Notes: generated from the letters alone by a model not told the origin. A DNA stretch of 64,000 nt from Bradyrhizobium sp. AZCC 2176 (GCF_036924645.1 NZ_JAZHRX010000001.1:3499501-3563500); one strand, 5' to 3'; positions 24,652-34,046 are shown, counted from the first letter of the stretch. Numbers and translations: made by a program.

Positions 24652-24987
24652 ATGCCTGCCGATGACCGCCAGCGCGAATACCGACGGGAAATGCTGCTCG
24701 CCTCCGCGCTGGTCGCGGCCGGGCTGGCCATCTCAGTGCTTGCGCTGACCGCGATCAGCGAGCGTGATCCCCGGCAAATCGCGCAGGCGACGCCGCCTAC
24801 GCAATCGACGCCGGGCGCGGAAACGAAGCCGCCCGCGCCATCCGAGCCGGGCACGACCGGCCAAAGGCCGTCGGATATTCCGCCGCAACCGGCCCGGCCC
24901 GACCCGGACGCGCAGAAGCAGGGCGCTCAGCCCGCGCTGCCGCCGGCACCGGCGGAGAAGGCTGCGCCGCCGATCCGCGAGAAATGA
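24652..24987 (+). CDS. small proline-rich protein with one membrane helix, unknown function
   Basis: A 111-residue protein. Residues 1-14 are charged, about 15-36 form a hydrophobic helix (MLLASALVAAGLAISVLALTA), and the rest is a Pro/Ala/Gln-rich, probably disordered tail ending PIREK. No family recognised. A single-pass anchor with a periplasmic tail is likely. It stands alone between a dispersed repeat and the dioxygenase gene. Confidence 0.6.
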   Translation: MPADDRQREYRREMLLASALVAAGLAISVLALTAISERDPRQIAQATPPTQSTPGAETKPPAPSEPGTTGQRPSDIPPQPARPDPDAQKQGAQPALPPAPAEKAAPPIREK

Positions 24988-25221
24988 TCCCACTTGCACC
25001 GCCCGGATTGTGCAATTGCAAAATGGTGGGCTCGCGAAACCTGTGGTGCGCGCCGTGACGCACGATTGTGCAGCCATGTGCCCCATCCGCCCGTATCAAT
25101 TCGTAGGAGGGGGCGCAGGCGCCGTCTCCGAACGCCTTGTGTTGGTCCCCAACAAGCGGTTAGGCTTGCTGCAATAACAGCCGGCGGGTCGAATAAGCGC
25201 CGGTAGCTTTGGGAGTGACGC

Positions 25222-26163
25222 ATGCGTGAGCTAACGCCTGAAACGATCACGGACGCCGTGTTCGACCAGATGGCGACAACGCCGGATCCGCGCCTGAAAA
25301 CGATCATGGCGTCGGCGGTCAAGCACCTCCATGCCTTTGCCCGCGAGGTCAATCTGACGCCCGCGGAATGGATCAAGGGCATCGAATTCATGACCGCCGC
25401 CGGCAAGATGTGTTCGCCGGAGCGGCAGGAATTCATCCTGCTGTCCGACACGCTGGGCCTCTCCGCGCTCGTCAATGGCCTGCACGACGCCACCGCCCTG
25501 GAAGAAGCCACCCATACCAGCCTGCTCGGCCCGTTTTACCGCGAGGCCACGCCGACCCTCGCCGCCGGCAGTTCGATCGCCAAAAACCCGCAGCCGGGCA
25601 GCGAATGCGTGCTCTATGGCCGCGTCACCGATGCCGCCGGCAAGCCGGTCGCCAACGCGACCGTCTCGATCTGGCAGACCGGCGCCGACGGCCTCTACGA
25701 CATCCAGGCCAGCGCGACATCGGTCGATTATCGCGGCGTGTTCGCCACCGATGCCGATGGCCTCTATGTGCTGCGCACCGTCAAGCCGCTCGGCTATTCG
25801 ATTCCCATGGACGGGCCTGTCGGCGCCATGGTGAAGGCGCAGGCGCGGCACGGCATGAGGCCGGCGCATATTCACTTCCTGGTCGGCGCGGCGGGCTATC
25901 GTGAATTGGTCACCGCGCTCTATCTGCGTGACGATCCCCATCTGGCCGATGATGTCGTGTTCGGCTCGTCGGGCGATCTCGCCGTCGACGTGGCCGCCAA
26001 CGATCCGGACTGCCCGATCAAGGGCATGCCCAGCATCCGCTTCGACATGCGGCTGTCGCGCGAAAGCGCCGCCGACAAGACCAGCGGGCGCGTCGGCGCC
26101 GATCCGTCGGCGATCATGAAAAAATCGGCCAGAAACGAATCCGCGCCGGTGGGGGCCAAATAG
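25222..26163 (+). CDS. intradiol ring-cleavage dioxygenase (hydroxyquinol/catechol 1,2-dioxygenase type)
   Basis: A 313-residue non-haem Fe(III) dioxygenase. The N-terminal helical dimer domain (1-100) is present, then the beta-sandwich catalytic domain. The four iron ligands are visible: Tyr159 in DGLYDIQ, Tyr192 in GYSIPMDGPVG, and His216 and His218 in RPAHIHF. It opens a catechol-type ring between the hydroxyls. Among subfamilies it looks closest to hydroxyquinol 1,2-dioxygenase. A branched-chain-type ABC transporter follows 90 bases on, which suggests an aromatic-acid uptake and breakdown unit. Confidence 0.9.
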   Translation: MRELTPETITDAVFDQMATTPDPRLKTIMASAVKHLHAFAREVNLTPAEWIKGIEFMTAAGKMCSPERQEFILLSDTLGLSALVNGLHDATALEEATHTSLLGPFYREATPTLAAGSSIAKNPQPGSECVLYGRVTDAAGKPVANATVSIWQTGADGLYDIQASATSVDYRGVFATDADGLYVLRTVKPLGYSIPMDGPVGAMVKAQARHGMRPAHIHFLVGAAGYRELVTALYLRDDPHLADDVVFGSSGDLAVDVAANDPDCPIKGMPSIRFDMRLSRESAADKTSGRVGADPSAIMKKSARNESAPVGAK

Positions 26164-26253
26164 TCTCGGCCTGACTCCAACTACTCGCAGCGACCGGGCG
26201 GAGATCCGGCGGAGCCGCAATGACAGATAACAACGACAAATGAGGGGGAATCA

Positions 26254-27498
26254 ATGAAGCGCAGGACATTTCTCGGCGGCGCGATGGCGGTTGCGGTGGT
26301 TGGGCAGGGGTCACGCGCACTGGCGCAGCAACCACCAATCAAGATCGGCATGTCGATGCCGCAGACCGGCGGCCTTGCCGGCGGTGGCAAGGCTTCGCTG
26401 CTCGGCATCGAAATCTGGCGCGACGATATCAATGCCAAAGGTGGGCTGCTCGGCCGCAAGGTCGAATTGGTGGTCTATGACGACAAGTCGAGCGCGTCCG
26501 AGACGCCGGCGATCTACGCCAAGCTGGTCGACGTCGACAAGGTCGACCTGCTGTTCGCGCCATATGCGACCGTCCCGACCGCGCCGATCATGCCGTTCGT
26601 CAAGCAGCGCGGCCTGCTGCTGATGGGGAATTTCTCGTTCCAGGTGAACAGCAAGGTCGGCCACGACATGTGGTTCAACAATGCGCCCTGGGGGCCGGCC
26701 GATAGTTGGGCCGCCTCGTTCCTGGATATCGGGCAGAAGGCTGGCGGCAAGAACATGGCGCTGCTGACAGCGGACCAGGAATTCGCCCAGAACCTCGCGC
26801 TGACCGCACGCGACGTCGCCAAGAAGCGCAACATCCCGGTTGTGTTCGACCAGTCCTATCCGCCAAACACGGTGGAATTCGCCTCCATCATCCGTGCGCT
26901 CAAGGCCGCCAAGCCCGACATCGTCTATGTCGCGTCGTATCCGCCGGATTCGGCCGGCATCCTGCGCGCCGTGAATGAGATCGGGATCGGCGACGACGTC
27001 AAGATTTTCGGCGGCGGCATGGTCGGCCTGCAGTTCGCGGCCGTGATGTCCAATCTCGGCTCGCTGCTCAACGGTGTCGTGAACTACAACACCTGGCTGC
27101 CCGAACCCAGCATGTATTTCGACGGGACCAAGGAATTTTTCGACAAGTACACCAAGCGCGCGGTGGAGGCCAAAGTCGATCCGCTCGGCTATTATCTGGC
27201 GCCGTTCGGCTATGCGATGGGCCAGATGATCGACGCGGCGGTCAATTCCACCAAGTCGCTCGACCAGAAGGGCATCGCCAAATATCTACGCGAGAACGAG
27301 CACAAGACCATCGTCGGGCCGATCGCGTTTTCGGCGGATGGCGAGCGCAAGGAAACCGCGACCCTGCAGGCGCAGTTCCGCGGCGTGAAGGACAAGGACA
27401 TCGAACAGTTCCGGTCCTCCGGCAAGCAGGTGATCCTGTTCCCGGACAAATTGAAGACTGGAAATCTCATCAGTCCCTTCGAGGCTGCCCGAAAGTAG
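26254..27498 (+). CDS. ABC transporter substrate-binding protein, branched-chain amino acid type
   Basis: A 414-residue periplasmic type I binding protein (LivJ/Leu-Ile-Val family). The signal sequence starts MKRRTFLGG, which could engage the Tat pathway, and ends SRALAQ. The mature part begins IKIGMSMPQTGGLAGGGK with typical Liv motifs. A strong GAGGGGG ribosome-binding site lies upstream. In bacteria of this type, such proteins often bind aromatic acids or other carboxylates rather than leucine; the neighbouring dioxygenase supports that. Confidence 0.9.
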   Translation: MKRRTFLGGAMAVAVVGQGSRALAQQPPIKIGMSMPQTGGLAGGGKASLLGIEIWRDDINAKGGLLGRKVELVVYDDKSSASETPAIYAKLVDVDKVDLLFAPYATVPTAPIMPFVKQRGLLLMGNFSFQVNSKVGHDMWFNNAPWGPADSWAASFLDIGQKAGGKNMALLTADQEFAQNLALTARDVAKKRNIPVVFDQSYPPNTVEFASIIRALKAAKPDIVYVASYPPDSAGILRAVNEIGIGDDVKIFGGGMVGLQFAAVMSNLGSLLNGVVNYNTWLPEPSMYFDGTKEFFDKYTKRAVEAKVDPLGYYLAPFGYAMGQMIDAAVNSTKSLDQKGIAKYLRENEHKTIVGPIAFSADGERKETATLQAQFRGVKDKDIEQFRSSGKQVILFPDKLKTGNLISPFEAARK

Positions 27499-27540
27499 GC
27501 CTCGTGGCTTTTCCGGCTCGGAGCCAAGGGGGGACCTGAC

Positions 27541-28416
27541 GTGTTTTCGATGGACCTGCTGCTGGGCGCAGTGGTGCTTGGGGTGCTGCTCGGCTGCTTC
27601 TACGCAGCCGTCAGCGTCGGATTGTCCGTCTCGTTCGGACTGCTCGACGTTCCCCATGTCGCGCATCCGGCGTTCCTGGTGCTCGCGTCCTATGGCGTGT
27701 ACCAGCTCAACGAAAGCTACGACATCGATCCGCTGCTGGCGGGGCTCGCGCTCACGCCGCTGTTTTTCCTGTTCGGCCTGCTCGCCTACCGCGTCTATTA
27801 CGAGACTTTCGAGAAGCGCGGCAGCGACGCCGGCGTCCGCGGCATCGCGTTTTTTTTCGGCATCGCCTTCATCATCGAGGTGCTGATCATCCTTCAATTT
27901 GGCGTCGACCAGCGCTCGGTTTCGGCGACCTATATCGGCAAGGCCTGGCGGTTCGGCGAGTTTCGGATCCCGATCCGGCAACTGGTTGCGTTCGCGGTGG
28001 CGCTGGCGCTGACGGTCCTGCTGGCGGTGTATCTGTCGAAAACCTTCATGGGGCGTGCGATCCGGGCGGTCGCGCAGGACGAGGAGGCGCTGCGGCTGAT
28101 GGGCGCCAATCCGGTCCGCATCAAGCAGTTTGCCTTCGGCATCGCCACCGCGGTGCTCGGGATCGCCGGTGCGCTCCTGATCATCGTGGCGCCGGTCGAG
28201 CCGACGCTTGATCGCGCCTATATCGGGCGGACGTTTTGCGTCGTGGTCATGGCCGGGCTCGGCAGCATCAGCGGCACGCTGATCGCGGCCATCATCCTCG
28301 GCGTCGCCGAATCCATCGTACTGACGTTGTTTGGCGCCTCCTGGGCGCCGGCGATCTCGTTCGCGATGCTGCTCGGCGTGCTCGCCGTCCGGCCGCAAGG
28401 TCTGCTCGGCCGATGA
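27541..28416 (+). CDS. branched-chain amino acid-type ABC transporter permease (LivH-like)
   Basis: A 291-residue permease with about eight helices, LivH family (GCFYAAVSVGLSVSFGLLDVPHVAHPAFLVLASY near the start, AGLGSISGTLIAAIILG near the end). The start is GTG at 27541 or ATG at 27550. The stop overlaps the next permease gene (ATGA). It forms half of the membrane channel of the importer. Confidence 0.92.
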   Translation: MFSMDLLLGAVVLGVLLGCFYAAVSVGLSVSFGLLDVPHVAHPAFLVLASYGVYQLNESYDIDPLLAGLALTPLFFLFGLLAYRVYYETFEKRGSDAGVRGIAFFFGIAFIIEVLIILQFGVDQRSVSATYIGKAWRFGEFRIPIRQLVAFAVALALTVLLAVYLSKTFMGRAIRAVAQDEEALRLMGANPVRIKQFAFGIATAVLGIAGALLIIVAPVEPTLDRAYIGRTFCVVVMAGLGSISGTLIAAIILGVAESIVLTLFGASWAPAISFAMLLGVLAVRPQGLLGR

Positions 28417-29378
28417 CGAAGCACCGCAACAGCATCGTATTCTGGGCCGGCGTGGCAGTCTTCCTCGTCGCCGTACTGGCGATGACGCAAATCGTCCGCA
28501 ACGAATATCCATTTTTTGCCGGCTACGTCATCCTGCAATTCATCGCCCTCGCGGTCGCCTGGAGCATCCTCGGCGGCTATGCCGGTTACGTCAATTTCGG
28601 CACCAACGCCTTTTTCGGCGTCGGCGTCTACACGGCGGTGGCCCTGTTCAAGGCGACGGGGGCGCCGCTCGTGGTGCAGATCGGAGCCGCCGCGGTCGTC
28701 GGCATGACGCTCGGTTTTGGCGTTGGCCTGTTGACCCTGCGGATGCGCGGGATCTTTTTCTCGATCGCGACGATTGCACTGGCGATCATCATCGAGACTT
28801 TTGTGATGAACTGGCGGTTCGTCGGCGGCGCGGCCGGCATCCAGATACAACGGCCGCCGGTGATGGCGCCGTTCGATAGCTACGTGAAGATGCTGTTCTT
28901 CGTGCAGGCGCTGCTGGCAGTCACCGCCGTTGCGATCGCGCGCTACATCCAGAATTCCCGGATCGGCCGCGGCCTGCAGGCGTTGAGAGACGACGAACTC
29001 GCCGCCGAATGCACGGGTGTGCCGACGCTGAAGCTGAAACTGGTCGCCTGCATGATATCGGGCGCGCTGATTTCCGCGGCCGGGGCACCGGCCGCCATGT
29101 ATCTGCAATATGCCGATCCCTCATCGGCATTCAATTTGAGCTACTCGGTATCGGCGCTGGCGATGGCGCTGATCGGCGGGACCGCGCACTGGATCGGCCC
29201 GGTGCTCGGCGCCATCCTGCTCGGCTCGACGCAACAGCTTCTCGCCGTGACCATCTCCTCGGAAGTCAACGTGCTGGTGCTCGGCATCATGCTGGTGCTG
29301 TTTGTGGTCGGCGCGCCCAAGGGCATCATCGGGCTGCTGCGGCCGCGCTATCGCCTGCGCGCGGGAGGCAAACCATGA
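28413..29378 (+). CDS. branched-chain amino acid-type ABC transporter permease (LivM-like)
   Basis: A 321-residue LivM-family permease. Landmarks are SILGGYAGYVNFGTNAFFGVGVYTA near residues 48-72 and RDDELAAECTGVPTLKLKL in the coupling loop. The ATG at 28413 overlaps the LivH stop (ATGA); further in-frame sequence upstream belongs to the LivH gene. It pairs with the LivH subunit. Confidence 0.92.
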   Translation: MTKHRNSIVFWAGVAVFLVAVLAMTQIVRNEYPFFAGYVILQFIALAVAWSILGGYAGYVNFGTNAFFGVGVYTAVALFKATGAPLVVQIGAAAVVGMTLGFGVGLLTLRMRGIFFSIATIALAIIIETFVMNWRFVGGAAGIQIQRPPVMAPFDSYVKMLFFVQALLAVTAVAIARYIQNSRIGRGLQALRDDELAAECTGVPTLKLKLVACMISGALISAAGAPAAMYLQYADPSSAFNLSYSVSALAMALIGGTAHWIGPVLGAILLGSTQQLLAVTISSEVNVLVLGIMLVLFVVGAPKGIIGLLRPRYRLRAGGKP

Positions 29379-30112
29379 CGCCGGCCGCCACGCCTGACGC
29401 GCCCCTGCTGCAAGTCGGGACCCTAACCAAGACCTTCGGCGGCTTCACCGCGCTCGACAATATCAGTGTCGATATCCGTAAAGGTGAACGGTTCGGCCTG
29501 ATCGGCCCCAACGGCTCGGGCAAGACGACGCTGATCAACTGCATTTCCGGCGCGTTGCGTCCGCAGGTCGGCAGCGTGGTGTTCTGCGGCGAGGACATTA
29601 CCCAACTGCCGCCGCATTTGCGGGCACGGCGCGGCATCGCCCGCAGCTTCCAGATTCCGCGGCCGTTCAAGAGCATGACGGTGCTCGAAAACCTCATGGT
29701 CGGGCTCGACTTTGCCACCGTCGGTTCGGGCCTGCCGGAGGAAGACGTCGCGATGTCGATCCTGACGCGGATGGGCCTTGCCTCCAAGGCCGGCGCGCCG
29801 ACCGATACGCTGAGCCAGGTGGAATTGCGCAAGATGGAGCTCGCGCGCGCAATGGCGGTGCGGCCGAAGCTTCTGATCTCCGACGAGGCGATGGCGGGAC
29901 TTTCCTCTTCCGAGGTCGACGAGGTGCTGGATCTCCTGATCAGCCTTGGCGAGGAGGACATTACCATCATCATGATCGAGCACATCATGCAGGCCGTGAT
30001 GCGCTTTTCGGAGCGGGTGATGTGCCTCGACGCCGGAAAGATCATCGCGATCGGCGCGCCGGCCGAGGTGATGGCCAACAAGCGGGTGCAGGAGGCCTAT
30101 CTTGGCACTTAG
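29375..30112 (+). CDS. branched-chain amino acid-type ABC transporter ATPase (LivG-like)
   Basis: A 245-residue ABC ATPase of the LivG type. Walker A is GPNGSGKTT near residue 47, the signature is degenerate (LSQVELRKMELARAM instead of LSGGQ), Walker B is LLISDEAMAGL. GGAGG lies 6 bases before the ATG, and the ATG overlaps the LivM stop. The degenerate signature and Walker B SDEAMAG are known in this branch and need not mean loss of activity. Confidence 0.9.
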   Translation: MTPAATPDAPLLQVGTLTKTFGGFTALDNISVDIRKGERFGLIGPNGSGKTTLINCISGALRPQVGSVVFCGEDITQLPPHLRARRGIARSFQIPRPFKSMTVLENLMVGLDFATVGSGLPEEDVAMSILTRMGLASKAGAPTDTLSQVELRKMELARAMAVRPKLLISDEAMAGLSSSEVDEVLDLLISLGEEDITIIMIEHIMQAVMRFSERVMCLDAGKIIAIGAPAEVMANKRVQEAYLGT

Positions 30113-30839
30113 CCTCGCCATCGAGGGCCTCGATGCCGGCTACGGCGCCGTCAAGGCGCTGCGCGGCGTGACGCTCAATGTCGAGGCCGGGGAGACGGTG
30201 GCGTTGCTCGGCACCAACGGCAACGGCAAGAGCACGCTGATGAAGTGCATCATGGGCCTGGTCCGCCCGGATCGCGGCCGTCTGTCGCTTTCGATCGACG
30301 GCGTGGCGCACGATCTGACCAAACTCTCGCCCGAGATGATCGTCGATCTCGGCGTGGCGCTGGTGCCGGAGGGACGGCGGCTGTTTCCCAAGCTGACGGT
30401 GACGGAAAACCTGATGCTCGGCGCCTTCCGGAAATTGGCGCGCGGTGCCATCCGGCAAAATCTCGCGCTCGCCTTCGAGACCTTTCCGGCCCTGAAGGAG
30501 CGCCGCAACCAGCTCGCCGGCACCATGTCCGGCGGACAGCAGCAGATGCTCGCGATTGCGCGCGCGCTGATGTCGTCGCCGCGCCTGTTGCTGATCGACG
30601 AACCCTCGGTCGGGCTGTCGCCGCTATTGGTGTCGCAGACCATCGCCAAGATCGGCGAACTCAAGCAGCGCGTCGGCCTGACGGTGCTGATGGCGGAGCA
30701 GAATTTCAACCAGGCGATCAGGATCGCCGACCGCGGCTACATCATCGTGCACGGCGAGATCGCGGTCGCCGCGCAGTCAGTCGACGAGTTGAAGGCCAAC
30801 GATATCGTCAAGCGGCTCTATCTCGGCGGCATCGCCTGA
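30102..30839 (+). CDS. branched-chain amino acid-type ABC transporter ATPase (LivF-like)
   Basis: A 245-residue ABC ATPase of the LivF type: Walker A GTNGNGKST, signature MSGGQQQMLAIARALM, Walker B LLLIDEPSVGLSP. It starts with TTG at 30102, 6 bases after a GGAGG, and overlaps the LivG gene by 11 bases. It ends the five-gene transporter operon. Confidence 0.9.
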   Translation: MALSLAIEGLDAGYGAVKALRGVTLNVEAGETVALLGTNGNGKSTLMKCIMGLVRPDRGRLSLSIDGVAHDLTKLSPEMIVDLGVALVPEGRRLFPKLTVTENLMLGAFRKLARGAIRQNLALAFETFPALKERRNQLAGTMSGGQQQMLAIARALMSSPRLLLIDEPSVGLSPLLVSQTIAKIGELKQRVGLTVLMAEQNFNQAIRIADRGYIIVHGEIAVAAQSVDELKANDIVKRLYLGGIA

Positions 30840-30864
30840 GGGATGCGCGCCGCAAGGGGTGCGC

Positions 30865-31092
30865 TTACTGCGCGCCCCTCAGCGTGCAGGCGGTCGAGCA
30901 GGTCGTGGTCACGCCGCGCTCGCAGGCGATGCATACCGCGACGCACTGCTTGATGTCCTTGGGATTGTACTGGCTGTAAAGCTTGCGGGCGCAGTTGTCG
31001 ATCGAGCCGGTCACGTCGGCCTTGCTGCTGTTTTCGGGCGTGCAGGCAGCCAGCAATGCTGCCGACAGGACGATGGCAATGATGGCGCGCAT
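30865..31092 (-). CDS. small cysteine-rich putative lipoprotein
   Basis: A 75-residue protein with a lipoprotein signal peptide (MRAIIAIVLSAALLAAC, Cys17 as lipid site). The mature part holds six further cysteines (CARK, CVAVCIAC, CSTAC), enough for several disulphides. No family recognised. It is convergent with the LivF gene, ending 25 bases after it. It is transcribed from the minus strand with a free upstream region. Confidence 0.7.
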   Translation of the reverse strand: MRAIIAIVLSAALLAACTPENSSKADVTGSIDNCARKLYSQYNPKDIKQCVAVCIACERGVTTTCSTACTLRGAQ

Positions 31093-31314
31093 GTTGGTCG
31101 CTCCAACCGGGAGCCCTCGCTCTAAAGCTGCGGGCGACGCCCCTGGGCCCTCGCAGAAAATTACCCTTCAGGATCGCGCGATTGAATTAATTGAGTGTTA
31201 CGCGGTGTCAGGGTTCCCCTGCGTAGTTCTACGCCCGGAATCGAGCCGCGCGCTGTGCACTGCAGCGAGAACCGCCGGGACCGCGCATTACGTTTTCTGG
31301 CCGTGCCGGCGTCG

Positions 31315-32745
31315 CTACCGCACCAGCACGTTGCGGAATTGCCAGGGATCCGACGTGTCGATGTCTTCCGGGAACAGTCCCGGGCGATCCGACAGCGGCG
31401 TCCAGTCGGTGTAATAGCCCTTCACCGGCCCAAGATACGGCATCTGGATTTCGAGGCAGCGGCGGAAGTCCATCTCGTCGGCCTCGACGATGCCGGCCTC
31501 GGGGTTCTCCAGCGCCCACACCATGCCGGCCAGCACGGCGGAGGACACCTGCATGCCGGTGGCGTTCTGGTAGGGGCAGATGCGGCGGGTTTCCTCGATC
31601 GAGAGCTGCGAGCCGTACCAATAGGCGTTCTTGCCGTGGCCGTAGAGCAGCACACCGAGTTCGTCGATGCCGTCCTCGATCTCGTTCTCGTCCAGAATGT
31701 GCCACTTCGATTGCATCTTGCCGGTCGCGCCGAAGATCTCGTGCAGCGACAGCACCGCATCGTTGGCCGGGTGATAGGCGTAGTGACAGGTCGGACGATA
31801 GACTACCTTCTGACCGTCGCGCACGGTGAAGTAGTCCGCAATCGAGATCGACTCATTGTGGGTGACGAGGAAACCGTATTGCGCGCCCGGCGTCGGGCAC
31901 CAGGATCGAACGCGGGTGTTGGCGCCCGGCTGCAGCAGATAGATCGCAGCCCCACAGCCTTCGGTGTGCTGGCGGCCGTTGTCCGGCATCCATTTCTCGT
32001 GCGTACCCCAGCCGAGTTCGGCCGGCTGCATGCCCTCGGAAACGAAGCCTTCGACTGACCAGGTGTTGACGAACACGTTCATCAGCTTCGGCTTCTTCGA
32101 ACGCTGGGTGTCGCGCTCGGCGATATGAATGCCCTTGACGCCGAGCTTCATCGCGAGCTGGCCCCAGCCTTCGCGGCTCTTCGGCTCGTTGACCTCAACG
32201 CCAGTGTCGCGGGCGATATCGAGCAGCGCCTGCTTGACGAACCACGACACCATGCCGGGATTGGCGCCGCAGGTGGAGACCGCGGTGGTTCCGCCCGGGC
32301 TCTTGTGCTTGGCCGCCAGCAGCGTTTCGCGCAGCGCGTAGTTCGAGCGCTTCTCGGGACCGATCTTCTTGTCGAAATAGAAGCCGAGCCACGGCTCCAC
32401 GACGGTGTCGATGTAGAGTGCGCCGATCTCGCGGCACAGCGTCATGATGTCGACCGAGGACGTATCGACCGACAAATTGACGCAAAAGCCCTGGCCGCCG
32501 CCGGCGGTCAAGAGCGGCACCAGCACCTCGCGGTAGTTCTCGCGGGTGATGCCCTCTTTGATGAAGCGCACGCCGTGCTGCTTGGCGAGCTCACCGTCCT
32601 CATGCGGATCGATAATGACGAAGCGCGACTTGTCATAGTCGAAATGGCGTTCGATCAGAGGCAGCGTGCCCTTGCCGATCGAGCCGAAGCCGATCATGAC
32701 GATGGGGCCGGAAATTTTCGCATGGATTGGCGCGGACGGGCTCAT
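31315..32745 (-). CDS. hss: homospermidine synthase
   Basis: A 476-residue NAD-dependent enzyme that joins two putrescines to sym-homospermidine with loss of ammonia. The Rossmann loop is IVMIGFGSIGKGTLPLIERHF (about 14-34). Typical family stretches include YIDTVVEPWLGFYFD, STCGANPGMVSWFVKQAL and EGWGQLAMKLGVKGIHIAERDTQ. Length matches the bacterial enzyme. It follows a RidA gene, and an ornithine decarboxylase lies upstream on the same strand, giving the route from ornithine to homospermidine. Confidence 0.95.
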   Translation of the reverse strand: MSPSAPIHAKISGPIVMIGFGSIGKGTLPLIERHFDYDKSRFVIIDPHEDGELAKQHGVRFIKEGITRENYREVLVPLLTAGGGQGFCVNLSVDTSSVDIMTLCREIGALYIDTVVEPWLGFYFDKKIGPEKRSNYALRETLLAAKHKSPGGTTAVSTCGANPGMVSWFVKQALLDIARDTGVEVNEPKSREGWGQLAMKLGVKGIHIAERDTQRSKKPKLMNVFVNTWSVEGFVSEGMQPAELGWGTHEKWMPDNGRQHTEGCGAAIYLLQPGANTRVRSWCPTPGAQYGFLVTHNESISIADYFTVRDGQKVVYRPTCHYAYHPANDAVLSLHEIFGATGKMQSKWHILDENEIEDGIDELGVLLYGHGKNAYWYGSQLSIEETRRICPYQNATGMQVSSAVLAGMVWALENPEAGIVEADEMDFRRCLEIQMPYLGPVKGYYTDWTPLSDRPGLFPEDIDTSDPWQFRNVLVR

Positions 32746-32787
32746 GGATGGGACTCCGAAAAGAATAGTGTCTGTCGTGAACGGGGA

Positions 32788-33177
32788 TCAGGCAGTGCGG
32801 CGCTTCGCGGTGACTTCAATCTCGACCTTCATCTCGGGTCTTGCGAGGCCAACGACGATCAGCAACGTCGCCGCGGGGCGAATGTCGGCGAGGACTTCGC
32901 CACAGACGGCGAAGTGGGCATCCACGTCCTTGGCATCAGTGACGTAGTAGGTCGCGCGGACGATATCGGCCATCGCGAAGCCGCCCTCCTTCAGGGCGGC
33001 CTCGATGGTCCTGAAGCAGTTCCGTGACTGGCTCGTGACATCCGCCGGCATCGTCATGGTGGCGTAATCGTAGCCGGTGGTGCCGGCGACGAAGGCGAAG
33101 TCGCCGTCGATCACCGCGCGGCTGTAGCCGACGGTCTTCTCAAGGGGCGAGCCGGTGGAGATCAGGCGACGGGGCAT
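32788..33177 (-). CDS. RidA family protein (imine/enamine deaminase-like)
   Basis: A 129-residue protein of the RidA/YjgF/UK114 family. It has YSRAVIDGDFAFVAGTTGYD near the start and the strand ATLLIVVGLARPEMKVEIEVTA at the end. The conserved RidA arginine is present in GLARPEMKVEIE. RidA proteins hydrolyse reactive imines and enamines. It lies between the GNAT gene and hss, 42 bases upstream of hss, so it may clear imines formed in polyamine chemistry. I chose ATG 33177, which matches the family length. Confidence 0.88.
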   Translation of the reverse strand: MPRRLISTGSPLEKTVGYSRAVIDGDFAFVAGTTGYDYATMTMPADVTSQSRNCFRTIEAALKEGGFAMADIVRATYYVTDAKDVDAHFAVCGEVLADIRPAATLLIVVGLARPEMKVEIEVTAKRRTA

Positions 33178-33268
33178 CGGAACCTCGATCGTGAAGGATT
33201 GGGGATGGTCCGGGCGGGTTTGGCGCGGTTTAAAGGGTTTTTCCCCGCGCGCGCAACCCCTCACGGGG

Positions 33269-33439
33269 CTACCGGGATGGCCTGACAACGTCGGTGGCCA
33301 GGGGCGCGGAGCCGCGCCAGCGGCGCACGAGGATGTCCCGCACGATCATGACCGAGATCATGATCAGCAGCGCCGTGGTGATAACGCTGCGGAAGCGCGG
33401 GCGCGCGCCGGCGCCCGGTTCGGGAAGGCTCTCCAGCAC
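33269..33439 (-). CDS. small single-helix membrane protein, unknown function
   Basis: A 56-residue reading frame starting with GTG at 33439, 5 bases after the stop of the GNAT gene. It reads VLESLPEPGAGARPRF, then a hydrophobic helix (SVITTALLIMISVMIVRDIL), then a basic end (VRRWRG). Position just after the GNAT gene on the same strand, composition and the clear helix with a positive flank support a real gene. The ribosome-binding site is weak; translational coupling may replace it. Confidence 0.5.
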   Translation of the reverse strand: MLESLPEPGAGARPRFRSVITTALLIMISVMIVRDILVRRWRGSAPLATDVVRPSR

Positions 33440-33443
33440 GGCA

Positions 33444-34046
33444 TCAAGCCACGCGCGGCACGAGCAGCGCCTTCCGGGCGCGGCCTGCTCTCGTCTTGGG
33501 TAGTGGGGGCGCGCCGGTCGGCACGATCATGCCCCAGGCGCCGTCGAGCGCGCCCTCTGACAGTTCGAGGCCGAGCAGCCGGTCGCGCTCGAACGCACCC
33601 GGCAGCCGCAGCTCGCCGGCCTTGGCGGCCAAGAAGCCGAAGCGGGCGTAATAGGGCGCGTCTCCCAGCAGGATCACCGCGCGATGGCCACGCGCCTTCG
33701 CCGCCGCGAGCGCGTGGTCCATCAGCGCAGCCCCGACGCCGAGTTGGCGGGAGGATGCCTCCACAGCCAGCGGGCCGAGCATGAGCGCCGGGATGCCCCC
33801 GGCGCTGACGTGCCACAACCGCACGGAGCCCACGAGCCGGCCCTCGCACACCGCCGACAGGCTGAGGCCTTCGGCGGGCGCGCGTCCGTCGCGCAGGCGC
33901 TGGCAGGTGCGCGTATGGCGGTTTGCGCCAAAGCAGGCATCCAGCAGCGCCTCGCGCGCAGCGTCGTCCAAGGCTCGCTCCGCGCGGATCGCGAACGGAG
34001 CAGCGTCGGATTTGAGGGCAATCGCGGTCTTCCGCAAAGCAGTCAT
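33444..34046 (-). CDS. GNAT family N-acetyltransferase (YhbS-like)
   Basis: A 200-residue acetyltransferase with the COG3153 (YhbS-like) pattern: LVGSVRLWHVSAGGIPALMLGPLAVEASSRQLGVGAALM places the acetyl-CoA loop at about 100-110 (RQLGVGAAL), and ILLGDAPYYARFGFLAA is the family hallmark. Substrate unknown. Its place between the ornithine decarboxylase and hss genes would suit polyamine acetylation, but that is speculation. Confidence 0.88.
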   Translation of the reverse strand: MTALRKTAIALKSDAAPFAIRAERALDDAAREALLDACFGANRHTRTCQRLRDGRAPAEGLSLSAVCEGRLVGSVRLWHVSAGGIPALMLGPLAVEASSRQLGVGAALMDHALAAAKARGHRAVILLGDAPYYARFGFLAAKAGELRLPGAFERDRLLGLELSEGALDGAWGMIVPTGAPPLPKTRAGRARKALLVPRVA

